A DNA stretch of 39,966 bases from a virus. The translations under genes and the position numbers were made by a program. Shown here in pieces: positions 14,522 through 21,573 of this stretch (position 1 is its first letter; every line of letters begins with the position of its first letter). Below the pieces are notes generated by a model, which was not told where the DNA came from, searched no databases, and was given only the letters and a program-made list of their open reading frames with translations. Location: positions 1 to 39,966 of the IMG/VR virus record IMGVR_UViG_3300042879_000342; one strand, given 5' to 3'.

Positions 14522-15304
14522 ATGCGTACACTTATCAGATCAGTTGGTCGTGCCAGTATTGGTGGGGAACCATTACCATCTTGCTTTAAAGCATTCGAAT
14601 CTAACAAGATCATCATCCGGCGTTCCGAAGTTTCAATGTTTGCAGCAGCACCAGGCGTTGGAAAATCCACACTTGCATTAGCACTAGCATTGAAGATGAA
14701 GGTACCAACACTTTACATCTCAGCAGATACAAATGCACATACAATGGCTATGCGTTTAGCCTCTATGATATCTGGTAAGAATCAAACAGATGTAGAGGGA
14801 ATGTTGCAATCTGATTTAGGTTGGACTAAGGCTACCCTATCCAAGAGTAGCCATATAGTCTGGTCATTTGAATCGGCACCAACACTACAAGATATTGATG
14901 AAGAAGTGCAGGCCTTTGAAGAATTATGGGGTTGCTCTCCAACACTTATCATAGTAGATAACTTAATGGATGTAGCCACAGATGGTGGCGAAGAGTTCGC
15001 TTCAATGAGAGCGATTATGAAGGAGTTAAAATATCTTGCTCGTGCTACCAATTCGGCTGTTGTCGTTCTTCATCACACTAGTGAGGCTGTTCTTGGGACA
15101 CCGTGTCAGCCACGCTCTGCTATCCAAGGTAAGGTGGCACAACTTCCAGCGCTTATATGTACACTTGGTGTTGTCGGAACTTCAATGGGTGTTGCTCCCG
15201 TCAAGAACAGATACGGAAGAGCAGACGCAGGTGGTGGACTAATGACTTGGATTGCATTCAATCCTGAGTATATGTTTGTTGATGACATTCCGGAGAACCA
15301 CTAA
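14522..15304 (+). CDS. RecA/DnaB-like ATPase, probable replicative helicase
   Basis: 260 residues. Walker A is AAAPGVGKST (41-50), Walker B is TLIIVDNL (141-148), and VVVLHHTSEA fits the sensor strand of DnaB/RecA-fold enzymes. Residues 65-70 (YISADT) are the strand with the catalytic acid. The N-terminal DnaB domain is missing, so the protein is only the ATPase core, as in several actinophages. Ribosome site GAAAGGAACCAGG. Works with the split primase encoded downstream to build a replication fork, or as a recombinase; the two cannot be separated from sequence. Confidence 0.8.
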   Translation: MRTLIRSVGRASIGGEPLPSCFKAFESNKIIIRRSEVSMFAAAPGVGKSTLALALALKMKVPTLYISADTNAHTMAMRLASMISGKNQTDVEGMLQSDLGWTKATLSKSSHIVWSFESAPTLQDIDEEVQAFEELWGCSPTLIIVDNLMDVATDGGEEFASMRAIMKELKYLARATNSAVVVLHHTSEAVLGTPCQPRSAIQGKVAQLPALICTLGVVGTSMGVAPVKNRYGRADAGGGLMTWIAFNPEYMFVDDIPENH

Positions 15305-15516
15305 TGCAAAAAGATATTAACAACTTTACTATAACTATAAGTAAAAATTCTCTGGACTGTTGGGGAATTGGGATGGAGTACTATGCACTATTTGAATTTG
15401 TTACTGATATTGTTCCACGAATTGACGCTAGGATTGTTAGGTTTGATTTCATTTTTTTCAATATCAATATAACTAGATACCCAAGGGTGGCGTGGCGTGA
15501 TAATAACCCTGAGTAA
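15304..15516 (+). CDS. 70-residue hypothetical protein
   Basis: Unrecognised. ATG overlaps the ATPase stop (TAATG). Rich in aromatic and Ile residues (GIGMEYYALFEFVTDIVPRI, FDFIFFNINITRYPRV), alternating as beta strands. Overlaps the next gene by 20 bases. Base composition is more AT-rich than neighbours. Could be an immunity or regulatory peptide, but nothing in the sequence says so. Confidence 0.5.
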   Translation: MQKDINNFTITISKNSLDCWGIGMEYYALFEFVTDIVPRIDARIVRFDFIFFNINITRYPRVAWRDNNPE

Positions 15517-15979
15517 AGATGAGGTTAGAGTCTGCACTATGCTGGCAGTAGAAAGATGGCTGGCTAAGTTTGGCTCTACTGATCAACCTAACTATGCACA
15601 AGGTAAGGCTGACGGTAAACTAGAACCTGAGATCAATGCTAACATACGTGCTAATGTGTGTGAGTGGGCTGTTGCTAAGCATTACAATATGGCTTGGAAT
15701 AATCCTTGGTATCCTAATGTACTACATAAGAAGCGTCACTCACTACCTGATGTTGGAACTAATGTAGAGGTAAGGTCAATCAGAACTCAAGATAGCATAC
15801 CATTCTGGCGTAAGGATGAGGGTAAAGTTATCATAGGTACTAAGTGTTTAGATCTAGAATATTTTTCTGAGGTAGAAATATTTGGTGCCGCATATCCGGA
15901 AGAGTTTACTAAGCCTGAGTACTATGATAGTTATATAAATGGTTGGCGCATACCTATAAGTGGGTTCACTCATGAGTAG
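15497..15979 (+). CDS. Conserved phage protein, possible PD-(D/E)XK fold
   Basis: 160 residues from the GTG at 15497. The order NANIRANVCEWAVAKHYN (Glu in a helix), SLPDVGTNVEVRS (Asp, then Glu-Val-Arg on a strand), IIGTKCL and a late NGWRIPISG resembles a family found in many phages that reads 'E-AVAK ... DVG--VEVR ... GW--G'. The spacing of Glu, Asp and E-x-R is compatible with a PD-(D/E)XK nuclease core with Arg in place of Lys. Activity is not established. Lies between ATPase and resolvase genes. Confidence 0.6.
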   Translation: MIITLSKDEVRVCTMLAVERWLAKFGSTDQPNYAQGKADGKLEPEINANIRANVCEWAVAKHYNMAWNNPWYPNVLHKKRHSLPDVGTNVEVRSIRTQDSIPFWRKDEGKVIIGTKCLDLEYFSEVEIFGAAYPEEFTKPEYYDSYINGWRIPISGFTHE

Positions 15980-16325
15980 TTATGGTAAGCGTAAGGGTTC
16001 AGCCTTTGAGACTGGTGTAGTTAAGTGGCTTAGGTCTAGAGATATTCTAGCAGAGAGATTGACTAAGGCTGGTGCCAAAGATGAAGGTGATGTGGTTGCA
16101 TTCCTAGATGGAACAGCAAACATATTAGAATTAAAAGCAACAAAGAAGTTAGACTTACCACAGTTCTGGCGAGAAGCAGAAGTAGAAGCAGTGAACTATG
16201 CTAAGGCTAGAGGATTAAAAGAAGTACCATATAAGTTCGTAGTAATAAAACGTAGGCAAGCAGGTATAGATAAGGCTTGGGTGGTGGAAGATTTTGAACA
16301 ATGGATTAAGAGGACGGGCAAATGA
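15972..16325 (+). CDS. Holliday-junction resolvase-like nuclease (Hjc type)
   Basis: 117 residues from the ATG at 15972; an in-frame GTG at 15960 would add four residues. PD-(D/E)XK residues are clear: SAFETGVVKWL (Glu13), DEGDVVAF (Asp40), ILELKAT (Glu53, Lys55), with the basic GKRKGS head typical of archaeal-type Hjc and phage resolvases. Would resolve recombination or replication junctions before packaging. Overlaps its upstream neighbour by 8 bases and the CHC2 primase part by about 32. Confidence 0.8.
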   Translation: MSSYGKRKGSAFETGVVKWLRSRDILAERLTKAGAKDEGDVVAFLDGTANILELKATKKLDLPQFWREAEVEAVNYAKARGLKEVPYKFVVIKRRQAGIDKAWVVEDFEQWIKRTGK

Positions 16326-16683
16326 CTTACCAGATATCAGAGAAGTACTTATGCACTACGGAGCACAAGTCAGAGAAGGACACGGACAAGTTAACCTCAA
16401 GTGTCCTTTCCACTCCGACACCCACCAATCAGGAAGTGCTAATCTCAACAATAACATATACATATGTTTCGCCTGTGGAGTCCAAGGTAACAGTCTACAA
16501 ATTATCGCACAGCAGGAGAGGGTAGATATACGTGAAGCAAAGTCAATCGCAGAAAGAATTGTTGGATCTAGCAACACAGAGATACGCAGCAAGCATTTAT
16601 CAGGCAGAAGATTACCTCAGAAGCAGGGGAATATCAATGGAAGCAGCACGTCTGGCACGATTAGGCGTAGTAGGGGAGCCTGA
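16294..16683 (+). CDS. DNA primase, CHC2 zinc-finger part (split)
   Basis: The reading frame opens with TTG at 16294; the only in-frame ATG (16351) would cut off the conserved DIREVLMHYGA helix, so TTG is taken, with GGTGGAAG just upstream. Zinc finger CPFHSDTH ... YICFACGVQG (Cys37, His40, Cys58, Cys61 by this start) is the DnaG-type CHC2 domain, followed by the usual helix SLQIIAQQERVDIREAKSIA. After about residue 90 the frame loses homology-like character (Ser/Gly/Arg-rich) and overlaps the TOPRIM frame by about 150 bases. Confidence 0.75.
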   Translation: MNNGLRGRANDLPDIREVLMHYGAQVREGHGQVNLKCPFHSDTHQSGSANLNNNIYICFACGVQGNSLQIIAQQERVDIREAKSIAERIVGSSNTEIRSKHLSGRRLPQKQGNINGSSTSGTIRRSRGA

Positions 16684-17155
16684 GATTGGACACGAACAAT
16701 TCCAAGGGCGACTATCCATACCATATCTTACTAAGACTGGTGTTGTCGACTTGCGTTTTCGTTCTCTTAATCCTGCTGTTGAACCTAAGTATATGGGTAT
16801 GACTGGTGCAGAGACAAAGATGTTTAATGTATTAGATATAGAAAAAGCAGGTAACTATATAGGTGTATGTGAAGGAGAACTAGATACTATAACTATGTCT
16901 AGTTGTATTGGTATACCTTGTATTGGTGTGCCTGGTGCTAACTCTTGGAAGAAACATTACACAAGATTGCTTGCAGACTTTGAGAGAGTATTTGTTTTTG
17001 CAGATGGTGACCAACCAGGAAAAGAATTCGCTAACAGTCTAGCAAGAGAACTACCAGTTACTATTGTTCAACTACCAGATGGTGAAGATGTTAACAGTTC
17101 ATATGTTAAGTATGGTGCAGACTATATAAGAGAGAAAGCAGGGCTAAATGAATAG
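16532..17155 (+). CDS. DNA primase, TOPRIM catalytic part (split, +1 frame)
   Basis: 207 residues from the GTG at 16532, in the +1 frame relative to the CHC2 part. TOPRIM motifs: GVCEGELDTI (Glu114) and VFVFADGDQPGKEFA (Asp158, Asp160), with IPCIGVPGANSWK between. N-terminal YLRSRGISMEAARLARLGVV is the usual start of the RNA-polymerase domain in DnaG-like primases. AGGAGAGG lies about 12 bases before the GTG. Either two subunits or one product joined by a +1 frameshift. Overlaps the next gene by 8 bases. Confidence 0.8.
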   Translation: MKQSQSQKELLDLATQRYAASIYQAEDYLRSRGISMEAARLARLGVVGEPEIGHEQFQGRLSIPYLTKTGVVDLRFRSLNPAVEPKYMGMTGAETKMFNVLDIEKAGNYIGVCEGELDTITMSSCIGIPCIGVPGANSWKKHYTRLLADFERVFVFADGDQPGKEFANSLARELPVTIVQLPDGEDVNSSYVKYGADYIREKAGLNE

Positions 17156-17486
17156 GGAAATCCCACCTTGTCCTCAGTGTGGTGAGCGATTCGAAAATGT
17201 GTTCGAAGCAACTGACCACTTACTTGAAGATGATGATGACTTCGACCCAGCATTAGTGCTACCTAATGGTGCTAGACTTATGGTAGGTTCCCTACTCAGG
17301 TGCTTGTATAAATATGCAGACAGACCAGATCAGATAAAATCCATAACCCAGTCTACATATATGACATTGTTTACGGCAGAGACACAACCGGAAGCAATCA
17401 AAGATATAGTAGAGGAAATGATAATCGAATCACAGATGATGGACATAGATGATGAGATTAAAAAACTACTAGATGGAGACAAGTAA
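17148..17486 (+). CDS. 112-residue zinc-finger-headed hypothetical protein
   Basis: N-terminal CPQCGERFENVFEATDHLLE has the Cys-x2-Cys ... His spacing of a C2H2-like finger; then an acidic stretch EDDDDFDP and helices (GSLLRCLYKYADRPDQIKSI). Very acidic at the C-terminus (MDIDDEIKKLLDGDK). Not recognised further. Start overlaps the primase; stop overlaps the next ATG (TAATG). Sits between primase and nucleotide-metabolism-like genes. Confidence 0.65.
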   Translation: MNREIPPCPQCGERFENVFEATDHLLEDDDDFDPALVLPNGARLMVGSLLRCLYKYADRPDQIKSITQSTYMTLFTAETQPEAIKDIVEEMIIESQMMDIDDEIKKLLDGDK

Positions 17487-17611
17487 TGGCTAGTATAAAA
17501 GAACTAGATAGGCAAGAAGAATTTAATAACTGGTACTACGAAAGACTTCAACAATCAGTTAATAAAATAGTAGAAAAAATTCCAGCAGATAAGGATACAA
17601 ATGAGCAGTAA
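17486..17611 (+). CDS. 41-residue hypothetical protein
   Basis: Short frame with TAATG overlap upstream and an 11-base overlap with the gene downstream. Sequence MASIKELDRQEEFNNWYYER continues as an amphipathic helix LQQSVNKIVEKIP. No family recognised. Without it there would be an unusual 115-base gap in an operon where all genes touch, which supports it. Confidence 0.55.
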   Translation: MASIKELDRQEEFNNWYYERLQQSVNKIVEKIPADKDTNEQ

Positions 17612-17918
17612 AGAATGGGAAGTTAATTATCCACCAAGTGCTGAGTCATTTGAGGTAGCAGTAGCACAAACATTCCAAGAACTATTGGACTTGTTGCTAT
17701 CTAAGCATAAGGATTACGGACCAAGGAATATTGCTGACGCCCCAGGTGGTGCTGTCAATGGACTGCGTGTTCGTATGCACGACAAGTTGGCACGTATAAA
17801 TAATCTAGTTGATAGCGGTAAAGAACCTGAACACGAAAGTCTTGAAGATTCCTTCAAGGATATGGCAAACTATGCAATCATAGGGTTGCTAGTTCTTAGA
17901 GGAAAGTGGGACAGATGA
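17601..17918 (+). CDS. DUF1599 / nucleotide-modification-associated domain protein
   Basis: 105 residues, all helical. LSKHKDYGPRNIADAPGGAV, GLRVRMHDKLARINNLVD, ESLEDSFKDMANYAIIGLLV match the pattern of PF07659 (KH-DYG-N, R--DKlaR--nL, E--eDt--D-a-Yaii). The family is related in look to all-alpha NTP pyrophosphatases and is often found with phage nucleotide metabolism or DNA modification genes. A role in nucleotide handling is likely; no base-modifying enzyme is visible nearby. Confidence 0.75.
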   Translation: MSSKEWEVNYPPSAESFEVAVAQTFQELLDLLLSKHKDYGPRNIADAPGGAVNGLRVRMHDKLARINNLVDSGKEPEHESLEDSFKDMANYAIIGLLVLRGKWDR

Positions 17919-18655
17919 AGGTTATAGTCTGCGTATCTGATTTACAGGTACCTTATCACGATAGGAAGGCAGTATCCGTACTGTCTAAATTTATAAAACA
18001 TTATAAACCTGACGAGGTGGTATCGGTTGGGGATGAAATGGATATGCAGACTATCTCAAAGTGGAGTAAAGGTACTGACCTTGAACACGAGAAGTCTATT
18101 GCTAAAGATAGAGATGAGACTCATCGGATACTTGAATCATTAAAGATTAAACATATGATTAGAAGTAATCATACAGATAGATTGTTTAATACAATTAAGA
18201 TGAGAGCACCGGGACTTGCTGGTCTACCTGAGTTGGAACTTAAAAACTTTCTTAGACTAGATGACTTAGGTATTACCTATCACGAGAAGCCATATGAACT
18301 AGCACCTAATTGGTTATTACTACACGGAGATGAAGGTAATATCCAACCTACTGCTGGTGCTACTGCGCTTGGGTTAGCAAAACGTGCAGGTATGTCCGTC
18401 GTGTGTGGGCATACGCACCGTATGGGCTTAACACATTACACTCAGTCATACTTTGGTGGTCATCCTAAAACTATTTGGGGATTAGAAGTCGGTTGTTTAA
18501 TGGACTTTAAGTTTGCTAAATATATTAAGGGTGGATTGTTTACTTGGCATAAGGGATTTGGTGTCTTATATGTAGACGGAAATAAAGTCATACCTCATCT
18601 TGTTCCAGTTAATATGGACGGCTCATTCGTATTCGATGGGAAGGTATGGAAGTAA
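17915..18655 (+). CDS. Calcineurin-like metallophosphoesterase
   Basis: 246 residues from the ATG at 17915 (ATGA overlap; GTG at 17906 is possible). Motifs in order: VSDLQVPYHD (Asp9, His15), VVSVGDEMDM (Asp40), MIRSNHTDR (Asn-His), LLLHGDEG (His), VVCGHTHRMG (GHTH). This is the complete metal-binding set of phosphoesterases, of the single-domain phage kind related in fold to SbcD/Mre11 but without a partner SbcC. May process DNA ends or nucleotides. Confidence 0.85.
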   Translation: MKVIVCVSDLQVPYHDRKAVSVLSKFIKHYKPDEVVSVGDEMDMQTISKWSKGTDLEHEKSIAKDRDETHRILESLKIKHMIRSNHTDRLFNTIKMRAPGLAGLPELELKNFLRLDDLGITYHEKPYELAPNWLLLHGDEGNIQPTAGATALGLAKRAGMSVVCGHTHRMGLTHYTQSYFGGHPKTIWGLEVGCLMDFKFAKYIKGGLFTWHKGFGVLYVDGNKVIPHLVPVNMDGSFVFDGKVWK

Positions 18656-19303
18656 GTGGATTGGGATAGCATTGAGAAGTGGGATTACATTGTAACAGCG
18701 GTTGCCTCAGAGTACCATAGGAAATTTTCTATGGTAGAGTTAGAGGATATAAGACAATCGCTGTATCAATGGTTCGCAGAACACCCAAATAAACTTAAGG
18801 ATTGGGAAGCAATAGGTGAGAAGGACGCTAAGAATTTAATCTATCGTTCACTTCGTAATCAAGCATTGGATTATTGTCAGCGTTGGAAGGCTAAGTCTAT
18901 TGGCTATGATGTTGCTGACTTACATTATTATGAATCAGAAATGGTAGAAGCATTACTACCACCGGTGTTGCGTGGTGAGTATGGTGTTACACATAAGTTA
19001 AATCTTGGTAGACCAGGCAGACCATCTGCCCCTGCCGAAGGTGGCAACCTAACTATTATGATGTTAGAAGTAGACTCAGGTTACTGGAAGTTAAACAAGG
19101 AAGACAGAAGAATTATATTCTTGCGCTATGCAGAGAACTTAGACTTCGGTGATATAGCAAACTACTTGGAACTTGGAACTGATAGTGCCGCACGAATGAG
19201 ATTAAAGCGTGCTATTCGTAGGCTAATCAATAAGATCGGTGGGTACAAACCATACAATGATGTTGATACTACCAGTCCCGAAGAACAAGAAGTAGAAGAA
19301 TAG
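18656..19303 (+). CDS. Sigma-70-like transcription factor
   Basis: GTG start directly after the previous stop. 215 residues. The N-terminal half (EDIRQSLYQWFAEH, AKNLIYRSLRNQALDYCQRW) looks like a divergent sigma region 2. The C-terminal part DRRIIFLRYAENLDFGDIAN followed by DSAARMRLKRAIRRLI is a sigma region 4 helix-turn-helix. Ends with a very acidic tail. Actinophages often carry such a protein at the end of the replication genes; it could turn on the late genes or the leftward operon. Last gene of the rightward early operon. Confidence 0.7.
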   Translation: MDWDSIEKWDYIVTAVASEYHRKFSMVELEDIRQSLYQWFAEHPNKLKDWEAIGEKDAKNLIYRSLRNQALDYCQRWKAKSIGYDVADLHYYESEMVEALLPPVLRGEYGVTHKLNLGRPGRPSAPAEGGNLTIMMLEVDSGYWKLNKEDRRIIFLRYAENLDFGDIANYLELGTDSAARMRLKRAIRRLINKIGGYKPYNDVDTTSPEEQEVEE

Positions 19304-19309
19304 TATTCA

Positions 19310-19486
19310 CTATCCTCCAGTTGAATAGAATCCTGTGCCTTTGAAGTGGACAGGATTAGGTTGATACTCTCGTATCATTTCTCTATTACATTGCGGACAC
19401 TCAACTAAGTCATCTCTGTCATCAACATTACGGCTTAGTTCTAGTAGTGTCTTATCGTCTTGACATCTATAAGAATAGGTTGGCAT
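19310..19486 (-). CDS. FmdB-like zinc-ribbon protein (58 aa)
   Basis: Reads MPTYSYRCQDDKTLLELSRN, VECPQCNREM and HFKGTGFYSTGG on the minus strand. This is the complete FmdB/Zn-ribbon_8 pattern: a PTY-Y-C start, a CP-C pair and an F-G-GFY-T end. One of its expected cysteine pairs is reduced to a single Cys (YRCQD in place of C--C). TAATG overlap with the upstream gene. Its stop lies 6 bases from the stop of the convergent sigma-like gene. Role of FmdB-like proteins in phages is unknown, possibly transcription regulation. Confidence 0.8.
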   Translation of the reverse strand: MPTYSYRCQDDKTLLELSRNVDDRDDLVECPQCNREMIREYQPNPVHFKGTGFYSTGG

Positions 19487-19662
19487 TATAACTCCTCACT
19501 ATCTTCAGGTGTTGGTGCTGTTGCAAGAGTGCCACATAAAGCACACTCCATATCTAAGAAGTACATATCAATCTCACCAGTCTCATCATCAAAGACAGTC
19601 TTTAAGTTCCAGATATTACAACCACAAGGACACACAGTAGTGGCGCTACCGCGTATGTCCAT
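19486..19662 (-). CDS. 58-residue zinc-ribbon protein
   Basis: Minus-strand frame with Cys pairs TTVCPCGCNIW and MECALCGTLA about 28 residues apart, a zinc ribbon around a beta hairpin (VFDDETGEIDMYFLDME). ATG at 19662 is the only usual start; an open frame continues upstream (IKPKHITELKPDYKSA) with only ATT available, so the true protein may be about 16 residues longer. Sits between the transglycosylase-like gene and the FmdB-like gene. Confidence 0.65.
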   Translation of the reverse strand: MDIRGSATTVCPCGCNIWNLKTVFDDETGEIDMYFLDMECALCGTLATAPTPEDSEEL

Positions 19663-19709
19663 AGCAGACTTGTAGTCTGGTTTAAGTTCTGTTATATGTT
19701 TAGGTTTAA

Positions 19710-20111
19710 TTAGTAGTATCCATTCTTAGTAAAGAACTTCCACGCTTCGCAAGGTGTGTGATACCTATGATAGATATAAGACAAGCCTCTATCAATTTGT
19801 TTTGGCGCAGGAGTATTGGGGTCTAGCCCTAATAATTGTGGAATACCTCCAGCATTTTTACCCATTACTTTAATTTTATTATATGCGTTGGGTCTCCAAT
19901 TGCTTTCTTTAGTCCACAGTTTATTAAGGCAAGACCATTGCTTATGCTTCCACTCGTATAGTTTATCCTTTGCGTATGCTTTACTATCCAATACAGTCCA
20001 GTTATCTTTTATATTTTTATTATTTGTAGGACTATTGATCGGACTAGCAAACATAACACTAACTAACACTAGGATAGTTATAGTAAGTGTTAACATAAAA
20101 CCTCGTCTCAT
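19710..20111 (-). CDS. Secreted lytic transglycosylase-like protein
   Basis: 133 residues. Basic start MRRGF, one hydrophobic segment (MLTLTITILVLVSVMFA, about 6-22) that is a signal or anchor, then an SLT-like domain: WSCLNKLWTKESNWRPNAYN with catalytic Glu69, AGGIPQLLGL, and QIDRGLSYIYHRYHTPCEAW ending FFTKNGYY. Cys61 and the Cys of TPCEAW may form a disulfide outside the membrane. Unlike the endolysin it lies in the early leftward operon, so it may remodel the wall of the living host or block other phages. The ATG overlaps the stop of the upstream small frame (ATGA). Confidence 0.8.
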   Translation of the reverse strand: MRRGFMLTLTITILVLVSVMFASPINSPTNNKNIKDNWTVLDSKAYAKDKLYEWKHKQWSCLNKLWTKESNWRPNAYNKIKVMGKNAGGIPQLLGLDPNTPAPKQIDRGLSYIYHRYHTPCEAWKFFTKNGYY

Positions 20112-20200
20112 AATAGAGCACCTATAAAGTAGAGAACTAAAAGAAATATAAGAGTATATGGTATGGTCGCACCACCTAGAATGAATAGTGAACCAACCAC
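20108..20200 (-). CDS. Possible 30-residue membrane peptide
   Basis: From GTG at 20200: VGSLFILGGATIPYTLIFLL then VLYFIGALL, hydrophobic along its whole length, ending in an ATGA overlap with the transglycosylase-like gene. The open frame extends upstream to 20240 (VKILKFIGFNFV) but offers no ATG. Tight fit between two genes supports translation; start uncertain. Confidence 0.4.
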   Translation of the reverse strand: MVGSLFILGGATIPYTLIFLLVLYFIGALL

Positions 20201-20240
20201 AAAATTAAATCCTATAAACTTTAGTATCTTTACACCTCTC

Positions 20241-20417
20241 TCAGATTTCCTCTGCTATTACATCTTTGCCTTGTGGCATATCAAACTCAGACACTATCCA
20301 TTCTTTATATGGTGCGTCTATTGCTAACTCAATCGCTCTATCTATATCATACTCTGATACATAATAGACTAGTTCTGCTTGAGTCTTGATTGTTATTCTG
20401 TAGTTATTCGTATTCAT
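20241..20417 (-). CDS. 58-residue hypothetical protein
   Basis: MNTNNYRITIKTQAELVYYV followed by SEYDIDRAIELAIDAPYKEW and an acidic end DVIAEEI. Not recognised; strand-helix-helix layout. Overlaps the preceding gene in the operon by 14 bases in another frame. Shorter than usual gene-calling limits. Confidence 0.6.
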   Translation of the reverse strand: MNTNNYRITIKTQAELVYYVSEYDIDRAIELAIDAPYKEWIVSEFDMPQGKDVIAEEI

Positions 20418-20577
20418 TATCGAACAACCCTTCTATATCTCTGTCGCTAGACATCTCTTCATAAGTGATATAAACCAAGTCGTCTAGTTCTCTGATAAGC
20501 AAACTTATCTTATCCTCAGACCAGCCAACTACCATATCACTAGTGATAGCACCTTGCCACACTAAATTGTTATCCAT
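20404..20577 (-). CDS. 57-residue acidic hypothetical protein
   Basis: MDNNLVWQGAITSDMVVGWS then SEDKISLLIRELDDLVYITY and an acidic end SSDRDIEGLFDNEYE. Unrecognised. Its start overlaps the end of the WhiB gene by 8 bases. The small gene at 23637-23816 begins with the same MDNN head but is otherwise unrelated. Confidence 0.6.
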   Translation of the reverse strand: MDNNLVWQGAITSDMVVGWSEDKISLLIRELDDLVYITYEEMSSDRDIEGLFDNEYE

Positions 20578-21001
20578 TTATACCTCGCTCTCTTATAGTT
20601 TTTCTAACCTTATTGGCGAACTTAACTTTCATCATGTTGTAAGAATTCTTGGTTACCTTGCCAAGCATAGCCAGTCTTTCACCGGGCATAGTGCCACCAT
20701 ATATACCGAAGTGTAATTGTGGACCACGCATACCTAGTTCTAAACAGTTCTCCTTAGCGGGACAGTTCTTACATACAGACAAGGCTGATATAGCCTTATC
20801 TATTTCTATATTAACTCTGCGAGTTTGGTCTTTGGTATTTCTCCATACCTCACCCTCAAGTAACTCTACCTCACCAGCAAACCATAAGTCTGGGTCGTCG
20901 TGTCCTACGCATAACCCATTACTTACATCTACCTTAGGGTAGTTCATAAGATGATAACTCATTGAACTAGTGGGGTATCCTGTACCTATAGTACCAGCCA
21001 T
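20570..21001 (-). CDS. whiB: WhiB-family Fe-S transcription regulator
   Basis: 143 residues with the four cluster cysteines Cys31, Cys77, Cys80, Cys86 (GLCVGHDDPDLWF ... SVCKNCPAKENCLELGM) and the WhiB turn GIYGGTMPGER. The gap between the first and second Cys is longer than in host proteins (45 residues), with an acidic insert. The basic C-terminal tail (KVKFANKVRKTIRERG) probably binds DNA. WhiB proteins are confined to actinobacteria and their phages; phage versions are known to act against host WhiB regulation (TM4 case). Start overlaps the stop of the next upstream gene (TGATG). Confidence 0.92.
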   Translation of the reverse strand: MAGTIGTGYPTSSMSYHLMNYPKVDVSNGLCVGHDDPDLWFAGEVELLEGEVWRNTKDQTRRVNIEIDKAISALSVCKNCPAKENCLELGMRGPQLHFGIYGGTMPGERLAMLGKVTKNSYNMMKVKFANKVRKTIRERGING

Positions 21002-21141
21002 CAGTTATGTATTCCGTGAGCAAAGCATACGCTTTGTACTGCTAATGATAACTCTGATATCATCTCTTTTATTTCCTCTTGCGATAGGCTTTCAACCTCA
21101 GACTTCCTAATAAAAGAAGTCCATATATATTCCTCTAACAT
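21001..21141 (-). CDS. 46-residue hypothetical protein before whiB
   Basis: MLEEYIWTSFIRKSEVESLS, then a helix QEEIKEMISELSLAVQSVCF and AHGIHN. Ribosome site AGAGAGGACAATATG. Its stop overlaps the whiB start, so the two are probably translationally coupled. Not recognised. Confidence 0.6.
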   Translation of the reverse strand: MLEEYIWTSFIRKSEVESLSQEEIKEMISELSLAVQSVCFAHGIHN

Positions 21142-21164
21142 ATTGTCCTCTCTGTGTTGGTGTA

Positions 21165-21184
21165 GGTGGGGCGATTACCCCACC
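21165..21184. other. GC-rich hairpin upstream of the whiB segment
   Basis: GGTGGGG (21165-21171), loop CGATTA, CCCCACC (21178-21184): perfect seven-base stem between the gene at 21202-21492 and the gene at 21001-21141. No T-run follows on the minus strand, so it is not a standard terminator; it may be an attenuator or an mRNA processing or stability element that separates expression of whiB from upstream genes. Confidence 0.7.
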
Positions 21185-21201
21185 CACAATTAACTAGTTT
21201 A

Positions 21202-21492
21202 TTATGGGCGGAATACTACTGAAGTGTAACCTTCAAGGCGTGAGTGTTTAGCGATTAAGCCCTTCTCACCAGTCAAGTGTTTATACTTGCCATTGCCCAA
21301 CGATACCCACATAGACTTAGGCTTGAACCTAGTCTGATCAGGTAGTGCTTTAAGTATTGTACCTCTTGGTTCATATCCGCTAGCGTCCTCTAAATCAAAG
21401 TGAATTGTTGCCAACTCATCTGATAGGTCTGCTAATGCTAGAGATATATTAGCCAAGTAGTTTTCTATCTGTTCTGCTGTCGTGGTTGTCAT
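21202..21492 (-). CDS. 96-residue hypothetical protein
   Basis: MTTTTAEQIENYLANISLAL opens a helical first half (ADLSDELATIHFDLEDASG); the second half is beta-like with GNGKYKHLTGEKGLIAKHSR and ends TSVVFRP. Ribosome site GAAAGGTAAAGT. Unrecognised. It stands alone between two hairpins in the leftward operon. Confidence 0.65.
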   Translation of the reverse strand: MTTTTAEQIENYLANISLALADLSDELATIHFDLEDASGYEPRGTILKALPDQTRFKPKSMWVSLGNGKYKHLTGEKGLIAKHSRLEGYTSVVFRP

Positions 21493-21541
21493 ACTTTACC
21501 TTTCATTGTTATCCTCTTGGCAATTTACCAAGTGGTGTCTG

Positions 21542-21571
21542 TTGGTATCGATAGTGATTACTCACTACCAA
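21542..21571. other. Hairpin after the amidotransferase gene
   Basis: Inner stem AGTGA (21553-21557) and TCACT (21562-21566) around TTAC, plus outer arms TTGGT (21542-21546) and ACCAA (21567-21571) with a bulge. It begins 3 bases past the amidotransferase stop on the minus strand. No T-run. A further small inverted repeat CTTGG-CAATTTA-CCAAG lies at about 21525-21541. Confidence 0.5.
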
Positions 21572-21573
21572 TT

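Noticed and set aside
16322-16525. ATG-started frame MTYQISEK over the primase start
   Set aside because: Its product has no zinc-finger residues; the CHC2 motif is clear in another frame.
17191-17206. Near SOS box TCGAAAATGTGTTCGA
   Set aside because: One arm mismatch and located within a coding sequence; chance similarity is more likely than for the two boxes in the control region.
19460-19675. Plus-strand open frame over the zinc-ribbon genes
   Set aside because: Opposes two well-supported minus-strand zinc proteins and has no family pattern.
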